From Enterobacteriaceae bacterium (GTDB taxonomy: Bacteria; Pseudomonadota; Gammaproteobacteria; Enterobacterales; Enterobacteriaceae), in the NCBI GenBank assembly GCA_031253755.1, contig JAIRVT010000022.1, forward strand, positions 45,471 through 109,470: DNA of 64,000 nt. The letters run 5' to 3'. Position 1 is the stretch's first letter, and each line of letters starts with the position of its first letter. A program made the translations under genes and the position numbers. Positions 47,390 to 55,596 of the stretch are shown in pieces. Below the pieces are notes generated by a model, which saw nothing but the letters and a program-made list of their open reading frames with translations, was not told the DNA's origin and did not search any database.

Positions 47390-47426
47390 CAGCCTTAATA
47401 TGTGTAGCATATTGGGCTGGTTTTTG
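47390..47426 (+). terminator. Terminator after tgt
   Basis: CAGCCTTAATATG (47390-47402) pairs, with one bulge, with CATATTGGGCTG (47408-47419), followed by GTTTTT. It separates tgt from yajC-secD-secF. Confidence 0.75.
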
Positions 47427-47521
47427 ATCGAGCCACCATTGGCTTTTTGATGGCAATTTTTTTTCGATAACCATTATTCGTGAGCAATTTTTTTGTTTTC
47501 GATAACAATGAGGGATACTTA

Positions 47522-47857
47522 ATGAGTTTTTTTATTTCTGAAGCTGCGGCCGCTGGCGCACCAGCACAATCTCAGGGAAGCCCATATTCTCTGATTATCA
47601 TGCTGGTTGTTTTTGGTTTGATTTTCTATTTCATGATCCTGCGTCCACAACAAAAACGCACCAAAGAACATAAAAAACTGATGGATTCCATCTCCAAAGG
47701 AGATGAAGTGCTGACTTCTGGTGGTTTGGTCGGTCGTGTCTCTAAAGTGTCTGAAACGGGCTATGTTGTAATTGCCCTGAACGACACCACAGAAATAACT
47801 GTCAAACGTGACTTCGTCGCTGCCATTCTGCCGAAAGGTACAATGAAGGCTATTTAA
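47522..47857 (+). CDS. yajC: Sec translocase accessory subunit YajC
   Basis: This 111-residue protein starts at ATG 47522 (GAGGGA upstream; an earlier in-frame codon at 47480 lacks a site). One membrane segment, 'YSLIIMLVVFGLIFYFMIL', is followed by 'RPQQKRTKEHKKLM' and a small cytoplasmic beta domain. YajC associates with SecD-SecF-YidC at the translocon. It heads the yajC-secD-secF operon, as in E. coli. Confidence 0.96.
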   Translation: MSFFISEAAAAGAPAQSQGSPYSLIIMLVVFGLIFYFMILRPQQKRTKEHKKLMDSISKGDEVLTSGGLVGRVSKVSETGYVVIALNDTTEITVKRDFVAAILPKGTMKAI

Positions 47858-47884
47858 TTTCCGATTTTCCCGAAGGGAACTGCC

Positions 47885-49732
47885 GTGTTGAACCGTTATC
47901 CTTTGTGGAAGTATCTGATGCTGATCGCTGCGATCCTCATCGGTCTGCTTTATGCACTTCCCAACCTATATGGTGAGGATCCGGCTGTACAAATCACTGG
48001 CGCGCGAGGCATCGCCGCCAGTGAAAAAACGCTGGACCAAGTCCGTAATGTTTTAGAAAAAGACCAGATCAAGAGCAAGTCCATTGCACTGGAAAATGGC
48101 GCAATTCTTGCTCGTTTCAATACTACTGATATTCAGCTCCGTGCCCGTGAAGCCTTAGTTTCTGCGTTAGGCGAGCAATATGTCGTGGCATTAAACCTTG
48201 CCCCTTCCACGCCTGCTTGGTTAAGTTCAATTGGTGCAGAGCCGATGAAGCTGGGTCTGGATCTGCGCGGAGGCGTTCATTTCCTGATGGAAGTGGATAT
48301 GGAAACCGCGCTGAGCAAACTTCAGGAGCAGAATGTTGATAGCCTGCGTTCTGAGCTGCGTGATCAAGGCATTGCATACACCACTATCCGTAAAATTCCA
48401 GATTATGGTGTCGAAATTCGCTTCCGTGATGATGAAGCCCGTTCTAAAGCGGAAAACTACCTTGAGCCCCGTCACCGTGACTTAGTGTTTTCAACCGGTG
48501 CTGACAGCACGCTGAAAGTGGTGATGAGTGATGAGCGTCTGCGCGAAGCCCGTACTTATGCCGTCCAGCAGAACACCACTATCCTGCGTAACCGTGTTAA
48601 CCAACTTGGTGTTGCGGAGCCTTTGGTGCAGCGTCAGGGAGCCGACCGCATTGTTGTCGAGTTGCCGGGTATTCAGGATACGGCGCGGGCGAAAGAGATT
48701 CTGGGCGCAACCGCAACGCTGGAATTCCGTTTGGTCAATACTAACGTTGATCCGAGTGCTGTTGCCGCAGGCCGTATTCCGGGTGATTCAGAAGTGAAAT
48801 ATACCCGTGATGGTCAACCTGTTGTCCTGTACAAACGCGTGATTCTGACCGGTGACCACATTACCGATTCCACCTCCAGCACGGATGAGAATGGCCAGCC
48901 TCAGGTAAATATCTCACTGGATAGTGCCGGTGGTACGGCGATGTCGAACTTCACCAAAGATAACCTACAGAAGCCAATGGCAACGCTGTTTGTGGAGTAT
49001 AAAGACAGCGGTAAGAAAGATGCTAACGGTCGGACGATTCTGGCTAAACAGGAAGAAGTGATCAACGTTGCGACGATTCAGTCCCGCTTGGGTAACAACT
49101 TCCGCATTACCGGCATCAACAATCCGAACGAAGCCCGTCAGTTATCGCTGCTGTTGCGTGCTGGTGCGTTGATTGCACCGATTCAGATTGTTGAAGAGCG
49201 TACAATCGGGCCGACGCTGGGTCTGCAAAATATCGAGCAGGGCCTTGAAGCTTGCTTGTGGGGGCTGATTTCCTCCGTACTGTTCATGGTGGTGTACTAT
49301 CGCAAATTCGGCTTGATTGCGAGCAGCGCACTGCTAGCAAACTTGGTACTGGTTATCGGTGTGATGTCCTTGCTGCCGGGCGCAACGCTGACGATGCCGG
49401 GCATAGCGGGTATCGTACTGACGCTGGCGGTTGCCGTGGATGCGAACGTTCTGATCAATGAACGTATCAAGGAAGAATTGCGTAACGGGCGTTCCGTCCA
49501 GCAGGCCATCCATGAAGGTTACAAGGGGGCCTTTTCCAGTATTATCGACGCAAACCTGACGACGCTGATTACCGCCGTGATTTTGTATGCTGTCGGCACG
49601 GGCTCTATCAAGGGCTTTGCAGTCACGACCAGCATCGGTGTTGCGACGTCAATGTTCACTGCCATTATCGGAACACGTGCCATCGTGAACCTGTTGTATG
49701 GCGGTAAGCGTATCAATAAGCTGTCAATTTAA
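47885..49732 (+). CDS. secD: Protein translocase subunit SecD
   Basis: This 615-residue inner-membrane protein starts with GTG 47885. '[36 protein letters not shown]' is the N-terminus, followed by the large periplasmic P1 region and six membrane segments, with the conserved '[14 protein letters not shown]' and the proton-path '[15 protein letters not shown]' (Asp). With SecF it uses the proton gradient to help pull secreted proteins out. E. coli SecD has the same length (615). Confidence 0.97.
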   Translation: MLNRYPLWKYLMLIAAILIGLLYALPNLYGEDPAVQITGARGIAASEKTLDQVRNVLEKDQIKSKSIALENGAILARFNTTDIQLRAREALVSALGEQYVVALNLAPSTPAWLSSIGAEPMKLGLDLRGGVHFLMEVDMETALSKLQEQNVDSLRSELRDQGIAYTTIRKIPDYGVEIRFRDDEARSKAENYLEPRHRDLVFSTGADSTLKVVMSDERLREARTYAVQQNTTILRNRVNQLGVAEPLVQRQGADRIVVELPGIQDTARAKEILGATATLEFRLVNTNVDPSAVAAGRIPGDSEVKYTRDGQPVVLYKRVILTGDHITDSTSSTDENGQPQVNISLDSAGGTAMSNFTKDNLQKPMATLFVEYKDSGKKDANGRTILAKQEEVINVATIQSRLGNNFRITGINNPNEARQLSLLLRAGALIAPIQIVEERTIGPTLGLQNIEQGLEACLWGLISSVLFMVVYYRKFGLIASSALLANLVLVIGVMSLLPGATLTMPGIAGIVLTLAVAVDANVLINERIKEELRNGRSVQQAIHEGYKGAFSSIIDANLTTLITAVILYAVGTGSIKGFAVTTSIGVATSMFTAIIGTRAIVNLLYGGKRINKLSI

Positions 49733-49742
49733 GGAGAACGTT

Positions 49743-50711
49743 GTGGCACAGGATTATACTGTTGAACAATTAAACTATGGGCGTAAAGTCATCGACTTTA
49801 TGCGCTGGGACAACGTTGCCTTCACCATTTCGCTTTTGCTGCTGATCGCTTCTATCGTCATGATGGCAACCAGAGGGTTTAACTGGGGGCTTGATTTTAC
49901 TGGCGGTACAGTCATTGAGATCAACATGAGTAAATCTGCTGATCTGGACAAGATGCGAGAAAGTCTGGCGAAGCAGGGTTTTGCCGATCCACTGTTACAG
50001 AATTTCGGTAGCAGCCGTGACGTGATGGTTCGTCTGCCACCTGTCGCAGGTAACGCAGGCCAAGAGCTGGGCCATAAAATCATTTCGATCATCAACGCGG
50101 ATATTGATAAAGACGCAGTTGTTAAGCGAGTTGAATTTGTCGGCCCCAGCGTAGGAAGTGAATTGGCTCAAACCGGCGCAATGGCGTTGCTGGCTGCGTT
50201 GATCTGTATCCTGATTTATGTCGGCTTCCGTTTCGAATGGCGTCTGGCGTTGGGAGCAGTTATCGCACTGGCGCACGATGTTGTTATCACACTGGGTGTA
50301 TTGTCGTTATTCCACATTGAAATTGACCTGACTATTGTGGCATCACTGATGTCAGTTATCGGTTATTCATTGAACGACAGTATCGTTGTCTCCGACCGTA
50401 TTCGCGAGAATTTCCGCAAAATACGTCGTGGTACACCGTATGAAATCTTCAACGTTTCTCTAACTCAGACACTGAGCCGCACGATTATGACGTCGGCAAC
50501 AACATTATTAGTTGTAGTGATGCTGTATATTTTTGGTGGCGAAATGCTGAGAGGCTTCTCGCTGGCGATGTTAATCGGGGTCTCCATCGGTACAGCATCA
50601 TCTATCTATGTTGCCTCTGCGCTGGCGCTGAAACTGGGAATGAAACGTGAACATATGATTGTGCAGAAAGTGGAAAAAGAAGGGGCAGATCAGCCTTCCA
50701 TCCTTCCATAA
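49743..50711 (+). CDS. secF: Protein translocase subunit SecF
   Basis: This 322-residue protein starts with GTG 49743 after GGAGAA, 10 bp behind the secD stop. The frame is open further upstream into secD, but '[22 protein letters not shown]' is the family N-terminus. It contains '[14 protein letters not shown]', '[23 protein letters not shown]', '[20 protein letters not shown]' and the E. coli-like ending '[14 protein letters not shown]'. It is a partner of SecD, with six membrane segments. Confidence 0.97.
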   Translation: MAQDYTVEQLNYGRKVIDFMRWDNVAFTISLLLLIASIVMMATRGFNWGLDFTGGTVIEINMSKSADLDKMRESLAKQGFADPLLQNFGSSRDVMVRLPPVAGNAGQELGHKIISIINADIDKDAVVKRVEFVGPSVGSELAQTGAMALLAALICILIYVGFRFEWRLALGAVIALAHDVVITLGVLSLFHIEIDLTIVASLMSVIGYSLNDSIVVSDRIRENFRKIRRGTPYEIFNVSLTQTLSRTIMTSATTLLVVVMLYIFGGEMLRGFSLAMLIGVSIGTASSIYVASALALKLGMKREHMIVQKVEKEGADQPSILP

Positions 50712-50759
50712 TCACACAAGCCGGAATCACATTAGCCGAGCTTATACCCTATGGATCAA

Positions 50760-50793
50760 ACACCCTGTGAGTACTTACTAGCAGGGTGTTTTT
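50760..50793 (+). terminator. Terminator of the yajC-secD-secF operon
   Basis: ACACCCTG (50760-50767) pairs perfectly with CAGGGTGT (50782-50789) and is followed by TTTTT. Confidence 0.88.
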
Positions 50794-50848
50794 CAAAATC
50801 ACTTCAAGGTAAACTGTCAACCTGTTCGGTTAACTGTCAGGAAACATT

Positions 50849-51298
50849 ATGCATTGCCCATTTTGCGCAGCCGTTGATACTAAAGTTATTGACTCCCGCC
50901 TGGTAGGGGATGGCTCACAAGTGCGTCGCCGCCGTCAGTGTCTCGAATGTCATGAAAGATTCACCACGTTTGAAGTGGCAGAACTGGTGATGCCAAGAGT
51001 AATTAAAAGTGATGATATTCGGGAGCCTTTCGACGAAGAGAAATTGCGTCGTGGCATGCAGAAGGCGCTGGAAAAACGCCCTGTCAGCTCTGATGATGTG
51101 GAAACCGCGATTAATCACATCAAATCGCAGGTTCGGGCCACGGGAGAGCGTGAAATTCCCTCTAAATTGATTGGTAATTTCGTGATGGATGCACTGAAAA
51201 AACTCGATAAAGTCGCTTATATCCGTTTTGCATCTGTTTACCGGAGTTTTGAAGATATTCGGGAATTTGGCGAAGAGATTGCAAAATTACAAGACTGA
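50849..51298 (+). CDS. nrdR: Transcriptional repressor NrdR
   Basis: This 149-residue protein has an N-terminal zinc ribbon ('[17 protein letters not shown]' and '[17 protein letters not shown]', four Cys) followed by an ATP-cone ('[32 protein letters not shown]'). It senses ATP/dATP and represses ribonucleotide reductase genes. Its length equals the E. coli protein. It is the first gene of nrdR-ribD-ribH-nusB-thiL-pgpA, with 9 bp to ribD. Confidence 0.97.
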   Translation: MHCPFCAAVDTKVIDSRLVGDGSQVRRRRQCLECHERFTTFEVAELVMPRVIKSDDIREPFDEEKLRRGMQKALEKRPVSSDDVETAINHIKSQVRATGEREIPSKLIGNFVMDALKKLDKVAYIRFASVYRSFEDIREFGEEIAKLQD

Positions 51299-51307
51299 GG
51301 TATCAGT

Positions 51308-52537
51308 ATGACTCTTGATGAAACCTATATGTCCCGGGCGCTGGAGCTGGCGTATCAGGGGCGCTTCACCACTTCTCCGAATCCCAATGTAGGGTGTGTC
51401 ATTGTTAAGGACGAGCAGATAATCGGGGAAGGTTTTCATGTGCGTGCGGGTGAACCTCATGCTGAAGTTCACGCACTGCGCATGGCGGGCGAAAAAGCCA
51501 AAGGTGCAACCGCGTATGTCACCCTTGAGCCATGCAATCATCAGGGCAGAACGCCTCCCTGTGCGGATACACTGATTGCCGCAGGCATCAGCCGCGTAGT
51601 GGTGGCAATACAGGATCCCAATCCACAAGTTGCCGGACGTGGTTTATTTAAATTGCAGCAGGCTGGCATTGCAGTTGAACATGGCCTCATGATGGAACAG
51701 GCCGAAACGCTGAATAAAGGATTTTTCAAACGGATGCGCACCGGCTTTCCTTATCTGCAACTGAAACTGGGGGCTTCACTGGACGGGCGAACTGCATTGG
51801 CATCCGGTGAAAGCAAATGGATCACGTCACCACAATCGCGGCAGGATGTGCAGAAATTACGGGCACAGTGCAGCGCCATTCTGAGTTCCAGTGCTACCGT
51901 ACTGGCCGATGATCCGTCCCTGACCGTTCGCTGGAATGAGCTGGATGCCGAAACTCAGTCCCACTATTTACAGGCCCTAGAGCCACAATCTCTCGAACCA
52001 CAATTTATCGATCCACAGGCACATTTGCGCCAACCTGTGCGTATTATTGTGGATAGCCAAAATCGAGTGACACCACAACATAAGGTGATCCAACAGGCTG
52101 GGCAATGTTGGTTAGCACGTACTGACATTTCTTTTTCCGGTATAGCGTCGGCGAATATAGCATCGGCGGATCATACAGTATCGGCTGATAAAGACGCGCA
52201 ACACTGGCCTGATAACGTAGAGCAGATTTTGTTGCCGACACAGAGTTCTGGTGCTGGCATCGACTTAGTTTTGCTGATGATGCAGCTAGGCAAACGTCAG
52301 ATCAATTCAATCTGGGCTGAATGTGGCCCGCAACTTGCTGGCGCTTTGTTATCTCTGGGGCTGGTGGATGAAGTCATTCTCTATATTGCGCCCAAAGTGT
52401 TGGGAAAGAGTGCCCGTGGCCTGTTCGACATCCCCGAACTGCAAAAATTATCGGATGCACCTGAATTCACACTAATAGATGTAAAACAGGTTGGGCCTGA
52501 TGTGCGCCTCCGCTTGCGCCCACGTTTCGCGTTCTGA
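51308..52537 (+). CDS. ribD: Bifunctional riboflavin biosynthesis deaminase/reductase RibD
   Basis: The N-terminal cytidine-deaminase-like domain has the zinc signature 'HAEVHAL' and 'PCNHQGRTPPC'. The C-terminal reductase domain includes 'LKLGASLDGRTALASGESKWITS' and 'IWAECGPQLAGALL'. It carries out the second and third steps of riboflavin synthesis. The 409 residues exceed the E. coli length (367). The excess is in two loops of the reductase domain built of 15-bp tandem units (51977-52021 and 52142-52171). The catalytic motifs are not disturbed. Confidence 0.96.
   Translation: MTLDETYMSRALELAYQGRFTTSPNPNVGCVIVKDEQIIGEGFHVRAGEPHAEVHALRMAGEKAKGATAYVTLEPCNHQGRTPPCADTLIAAGISRVVVAIQDPNPQVAGRGLFKLQQAGIAVEHGLMMEQAETLNKGFFKRMRTGFPYLQLKLGASLDGRTALASGESKWITSPQSRQDVQKLRAQCSAILSSSATVLADDPSLTVRWNELDAETQSHYLQALEPQSLEPQFIDPQAHLRQPVRIIVDSQNRVTPQHKVIQQAGQCWLARTDISFSGIASANIASADHTVSADKDAQHWPDNVEQILLPTQSSGAGIDLVLLMMQLGKRQINSIWAECGPQLAGALLSLGLVDEVILYIAPKVLGKSARGLFDIPELQKLSDAPEFTLIDVKQVGPDVRLRLRPRFAF
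51977..52021. repeat. Three in-frame 15-bp units inside ribD, first loop
   Basis: CTAGAGCCACAATCT, CTCGAACCACAATTT and ATCGATCCACAGGCA follow each other directly. They encode LEPQS-LEPQF-IDPQA. Confidence 0.85.
52142..52189. repeat. In-frame 15-bp units inside ribD, second loop
   Basis: ATAGCGTCGGCGAAT (52142-52156) and ATAGCATCGGCGGAT (52157-52171) are tandem, followed by an 18-bp degenerate relative to 52189. They encode IASAN-IASAD and an HTVSAD-like unit. Confidence 0.8.
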
Positions 52538-52626
52538 TTTAAGTTTGAACATAAATCAAGACGCAGAGAAAAAGAATGTGATAAGATCCGCGCCCCTGCG
52601 GATATGAATAAGATATAAGGAAGGCT

Positions 52627-53097
52627 ATGAACGTAATCAAAGGTGTTGTTGCAGCTCCTGAAGCTCGTATCGCAATTGCCATTGCCCGCTTTAACAACTT
52701 CATTAATGACAGCCTGCTGGAAGGGGCCGTTGATGCACTGGAGCGTATCGGTCAGGTTTCTTCAGATAATATCACCGTAGTCTGGGTTCCGGGTGCTTAT
52801 GAGCTGCCTTTGGCAGTCAAAGCACTGGCTGAATCCAAAAAATATGATGCTATTGTCGCTTTGGGTACTGTTATCCGTGGCGGCACAGCGCATTTCGAAT
52901 ATGTTTCCGGCGAATGCAGTTCTGGCTTGTCCAGTGTGGCGATGTCCAGCAATATTCCTGTCACATTCGGTGTTCTGACAACCGAAAATATTGAACAGGC
53001 GATTGAACGCGCAGGTACTAAAGCGGGTAATAAAGGCGCGGAAGCTGCCTTGACCGCATTGGAAATGATCAATGTAATTAAAGCCATCAAGGCTTAA
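52627..53097 (+). CDS. ribH: 6,7-dimethyl-8-ribityllumazine synthase
   Basis: This 156-residue protein starts '[28 protein letters not shown]' and has '[16 protein letters not shown]', '[16 protein letters not shown]' (with the catalytic His region) and '[24 protein letters not shown]'. It forms the icosahedral lumazine synthase that performs the penultimate step of riboflavin synthesis. Called ribE in E. coli. AAGGAAGG precedes the ATG. It lies 89 bp after ribD and 31 bp before nusB. Confidence 0.97.
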   Translation: MNVIKGVVAAPEARIAIAIARFNNFINDSLLEGAVDALERIGQVSSDNITVVWVPGAYELPLAVKALAESKKYDAIVALGTVIRGGTAHFEYVSGECSSGLSSVAMSSNIPVTFGVLTTENIEQAIERAGTKAGNKGAEAALTALEMINVIKAIKA

Positions 53098-53128
53098 GTT
53101 TTAGTTTTAATTAACGAAGGGGAATTTT

Positions 53129-53545
53129 GTGAAACCTGCTGCTCGTCGTCGTGCCCGTGAGTGTGCTGTTCAGGCAATTTATTCATGGCAGTTATCCAAA
53201 AACAGCATTGCTGATGTTGAATTGCAGTTTCTGTCAGAGCAGGACGTAACTGGTGTTGATGTCACCTATTTTCGTGAATTGCTGTCCGGGGTCGCAGTCA
53301 ATGCTGCAAAATTGGATGCCTTGATGGCTCCTTATCTTTCCCGCCAGCTTGAAGAGTTAGGTCAGGTGGAAAAAGCTATCTTGCGTGTTTCGATGTTTGA
53401 ACTAAGCTTTCGTGATGATGTCCCCTACAAAGTGGCTATTAATGAAGGCATCGAATTGGCAAAAACATTTGGTGCTGAAGATAGCCATAAATTCGTGAAC
53501 GGGGTATTGGACAAAGCCGGTCCTCTGGCGCGTAAAAAAAAGTGA
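53129..53545 (+). CDS. nusB: Transcription antitermination factor NusB
   Basis: This 138-residue all-helical protein starts with GTG 53129 after AAGGGG: '[24 protein letters not shown]', then '[24 protein letters not shown]' and '[32 protein letters not shown]'. With NusE it binds boxA RNA of rRNA leaders and supports antitermination. Its length is as in E. coli (139). Confidence 0.97.
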   Translation: MKPAARRRARECAVQAIYSWQLSKNSIADVELQFLSEQDVTGVDVTYFRELLSGVAVNAAKLDALMAPYLSRQLEELGQVEKAILRVSMFELSFRDDVPYKVAINEGIELAKTFGAEDSHKFVNGVLDKAGPLARKKK

Positions 53546-53590
53546 TTACTTGCCAATAGCCCCTGTTATAACTCAATGATTTTAAACATG

Positions 53591-53608
53591 AGGCCGGTTT
53601 TCCGGCCT
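53591..53608 (+). terminator. Strong short hairpin between nusB and thiL
   Basis: AGGCCGG (53591-53597) pairs with CCGGCCT (53602-53608), TTTT loop. There is no clear T run after it, so it may only attenuate or protect the transcript. Confidence 0.5.
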
Positions 53609-53645
53609 TATGTATTCATTGACCATCATTTTTGGGAATACAATT

Positions 53646-54692
53646 ATGGCATGTGGTGAATTTGACCTCATTGCACGTTATTTCAATCGTCATGTAATCA
53701 GCCGGCGTGATGTGCACCTAGGGATTGGTGATGATTGTGCATTGATGAGTGTTGCAGATAAGCAAGAGCTGGCGGTGACAACGGATACGTTGGTTTCTGG
53801 TGTTCATTTCCTTCCTGATATTACCCCTGAAGATTTGGCGTATAAAGCATTGGCTGTCAACATCAGTGATCTGGCTGCGGTTGGCGCTGATCCGGCATGG
53901 GCATCGTTGGCACTGACATTGCCTGCTGTCAATGAGGATTGGTTAAAGCGATTTAGTGATAGTTTGTTCGAACAATTGAACTATTACGGAATGCAGTTAA
54001 TTGGTGGAGATACCACTAAAGGCCCGATGAGCCTGACGTTAACTGTACATGGTTTGATTCCGGCAGGCAGGGCACTGCGTCGTGCGGGAGCCAAGAACGG
54101 TGACTGGATTTATGTGACCGGAACGTTGGGAGACAGTGCAGCAGGGCTGGCTTTATTGCAGGATCATCTGAAAATAGAAGAAACTGTGATCCACAACTGG
54201 CTGGTGAAACGCCATCTCCGCCCACAACCTCGTGTTTTGCAGGGGCAGGCATTACGTGATTTGGCCTCTTCTGCCATTGATCTGTCCGATGGCCTGATTT
54301 CTGATTTGAACCATATCCTGACAGCCAGCCAATGCGGCGCCCGCATCAATCTGGATGCACTACCCTATTCTGAAGCGTTACAGAAATATGTTGCGCCAGA
54401 GCAGGCATTAAACTGGGCATTGAGCGGCGGAGAAGATTATGAACTGTGCTTTACCGTTCCTGAACTGAACCGTGGCGCACTCAATATGGCCTTAGCTCAC
54501 ACGGGAGCCAGTTTTTGCTGCATCGGGCAAATCCGGCCGGAATCAGAAGGCATCCGTTACTTCAATAATAATGAAGAAGTTGAACTTGATCTGACAGGAT
54601 TTGATCATTTCAGAACCGAGAAAAAACCCGTAGAAAATTGCCATAAATCGCAACATGAAGTGAATGACCAGACAGAGGGAACGCATGGCTGA
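53646..54692 (+). CDS. thiL: Thiamine-monophosphate kinase
   Basis: This protein has 348 residues from ATG 53646 ('[13 protein letters not shown]' is the family N-terminus; an in-frame start at 53610 falls right after a hairpin). Key blocks are '[12 protein letters not shown]', '[15 protein letters not shown]', '[17 protein letters not shown]', '[10 protein letters not shown]' and '[15 protein letters not shown]'. It makes thiamine diphosphate with ATP. E. coli ThiL has 325 residues. The extra C-terminal tail (about 20 residues, polar) runs 8 bp into pgpA. Confidence 0.96.
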   Translation: MACGEFDLIARYFNRHVISRRDVHLGIGDDCALMSVADKQELAVTTDTLVSGVHFLPDITPEDLAYKALAVNISDLAAVGADPAWASLALTLPAVNEDWLKRFSDSLFEQLNYYGMQLIGGDTTKGPMSLTLTVHGLIPAGRALRRAGAKNGDWIYVTGTLGDSAAGLALLQDHLKIEETVIHNWLVKRHLRPQPRVLQGQALRDLASSAIDLSDGLISDLNHILTASQCGARINLDALPYSEALQKYVAPEQALNWALSGGEDYELCFTVPELNRGALNMALAHTGASFCCIGQIRPESEGIRYFNNNEEVELDLTGFDHFRTEKKPVENCHKSQHEVNDQTEGTHG

Positions 54693-55176
54693 TGCAAAAC
54701 GTCATTTAAAGATGAAAAACCCGTGGCATTTGCTGGCTACCGGTTTTGGTAGTGGCTTATCACCGATTATGCCGGGCACGATGGGGTCACTGGCTGCCAT
54801 TCCATTTTGGCTTTTGCTGGTACAGTTACCTCAATGGGGGATCTGGCTGGCTATTGTGCTTGGCACCATCATCGGTTGTGTTATTTGTCAGAAAGCTGCC
54901 GATGCCATGAAGATAGATGATCCGGGCTGTGTCGTTTGGGATGAATTTATTGGAATGTGGATCACCTTGATGGCGATCCCGGCTCTCAACTGGCAATGGG
55001 TGTTAGTCGCTTTTGTGGTCTTCCGTATTTTCGATATGTGGAAACCGTGGCCGATCCGCTGGTTTGATCGTTATGTCAAAGGCGGTATTGGTATTATGTT
55101 GGATGATATTATCGCGGCAATTTTTGCGGTGATGATTATCGGCTTGCTGAATTTTTACCACCTGTTACCTTTCTGA
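54685..55176 (+). CDS. pgpA: Phosphatidylglycerophosphatase A
   Basis: This protein has 163 residues from ATG 54685, chosen because AGAGG lies 6 bp upstream; an in-frame ATG at 54664 is possible. It has several membrane segments and the blocks '[32 protein letters not shown]', '[17 protein letters not shown]' and '[14 protein letters not shown]', like E. coli PgpA. It removes phosphate from phosphatidylglycerophosphate. It ends the core operon. Confidence 0.95.
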   Translation: MADAKRHLKMKNPWHLLATGFGSGLSPIMPGTMGSLAAIPFWLLLVQLPQWGIWLAIVLGTIIGCVICQKAADAMKIDDPGCVVWDEFIGMWITLMAIPALNWQWVLVAFVVFRIFDMWKPWPIRWFDRYVKGGIGIMLDDIIAAIFAVMIIGLLNFYHLLPF

Positions 55177-55203
55177 GTTGTCTATTTCTGATGCTATTGA
55201 ATA

Positions 55204-55240
55204 ATTAGCCACTGTTATACAGTGGCTAATGTATTGTTTT
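55204..55240 (+). terminator. Terminator after pgpA
   Basis: ATTAGCCACTG (55204-55214) pairs perfectly with CAGTGGCTAAT (55220-55230) and is followed by GTATTGTTTT. The further stretch to 55487 is AT-rich with no gene that I can see; promoters for the fusion gene must be there. Confidence 0.75.
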
Positions 55241-55487
55241 AGTATCTGATGTCCCAGTTTTAAATTAAAATACTCACATATATTATTTTTATTCCCTGTT
55301 AATTTAATAACAATTATCAAGATAAATAGCGTCATAAAATATATGTCAGTCTCTTTTCAATATTCGGTTTACCAAATAATAATGAGATAATAATTTTATT
55401 TATTGTGGGATGTTTTGATTTGTACATTGATATATGTGTTTTTTTCTCATATTCTCATTACCATTGTTTTTTATATTCACTAAATGA

Positions 55488-55576
55488 TTTTTCATAATAA
55501 TGAAACACTATGATTAGTGGAAAACATGATTCCTCACGCTGAGAAGAGTTATGCGAACTCCTGCCATTTTGAAAAA
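55488..55576. repeat. MITE-like element, diverged copy E
   Basis: TTTTTCATAATAATGA at the left end and CCATTTTGAAAAA at the right end match the ends of copies A-D, and the length (89 bp) is the same. The central GC palindrome is replaced by unrelated sequence. It lies directly before the ribosome site of the fusion gene. Confidence 0.55.
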
Positions 55577-55596
55577 TCATATAGGAGTGATGACTC

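Noticed and set aside
52540..52626. FMN riboswitch in front of ribH
   Set aside because: The gap is short, inside an operon, and shows none of the conserved RFN stems; in this group the riboswitch controls ribB.
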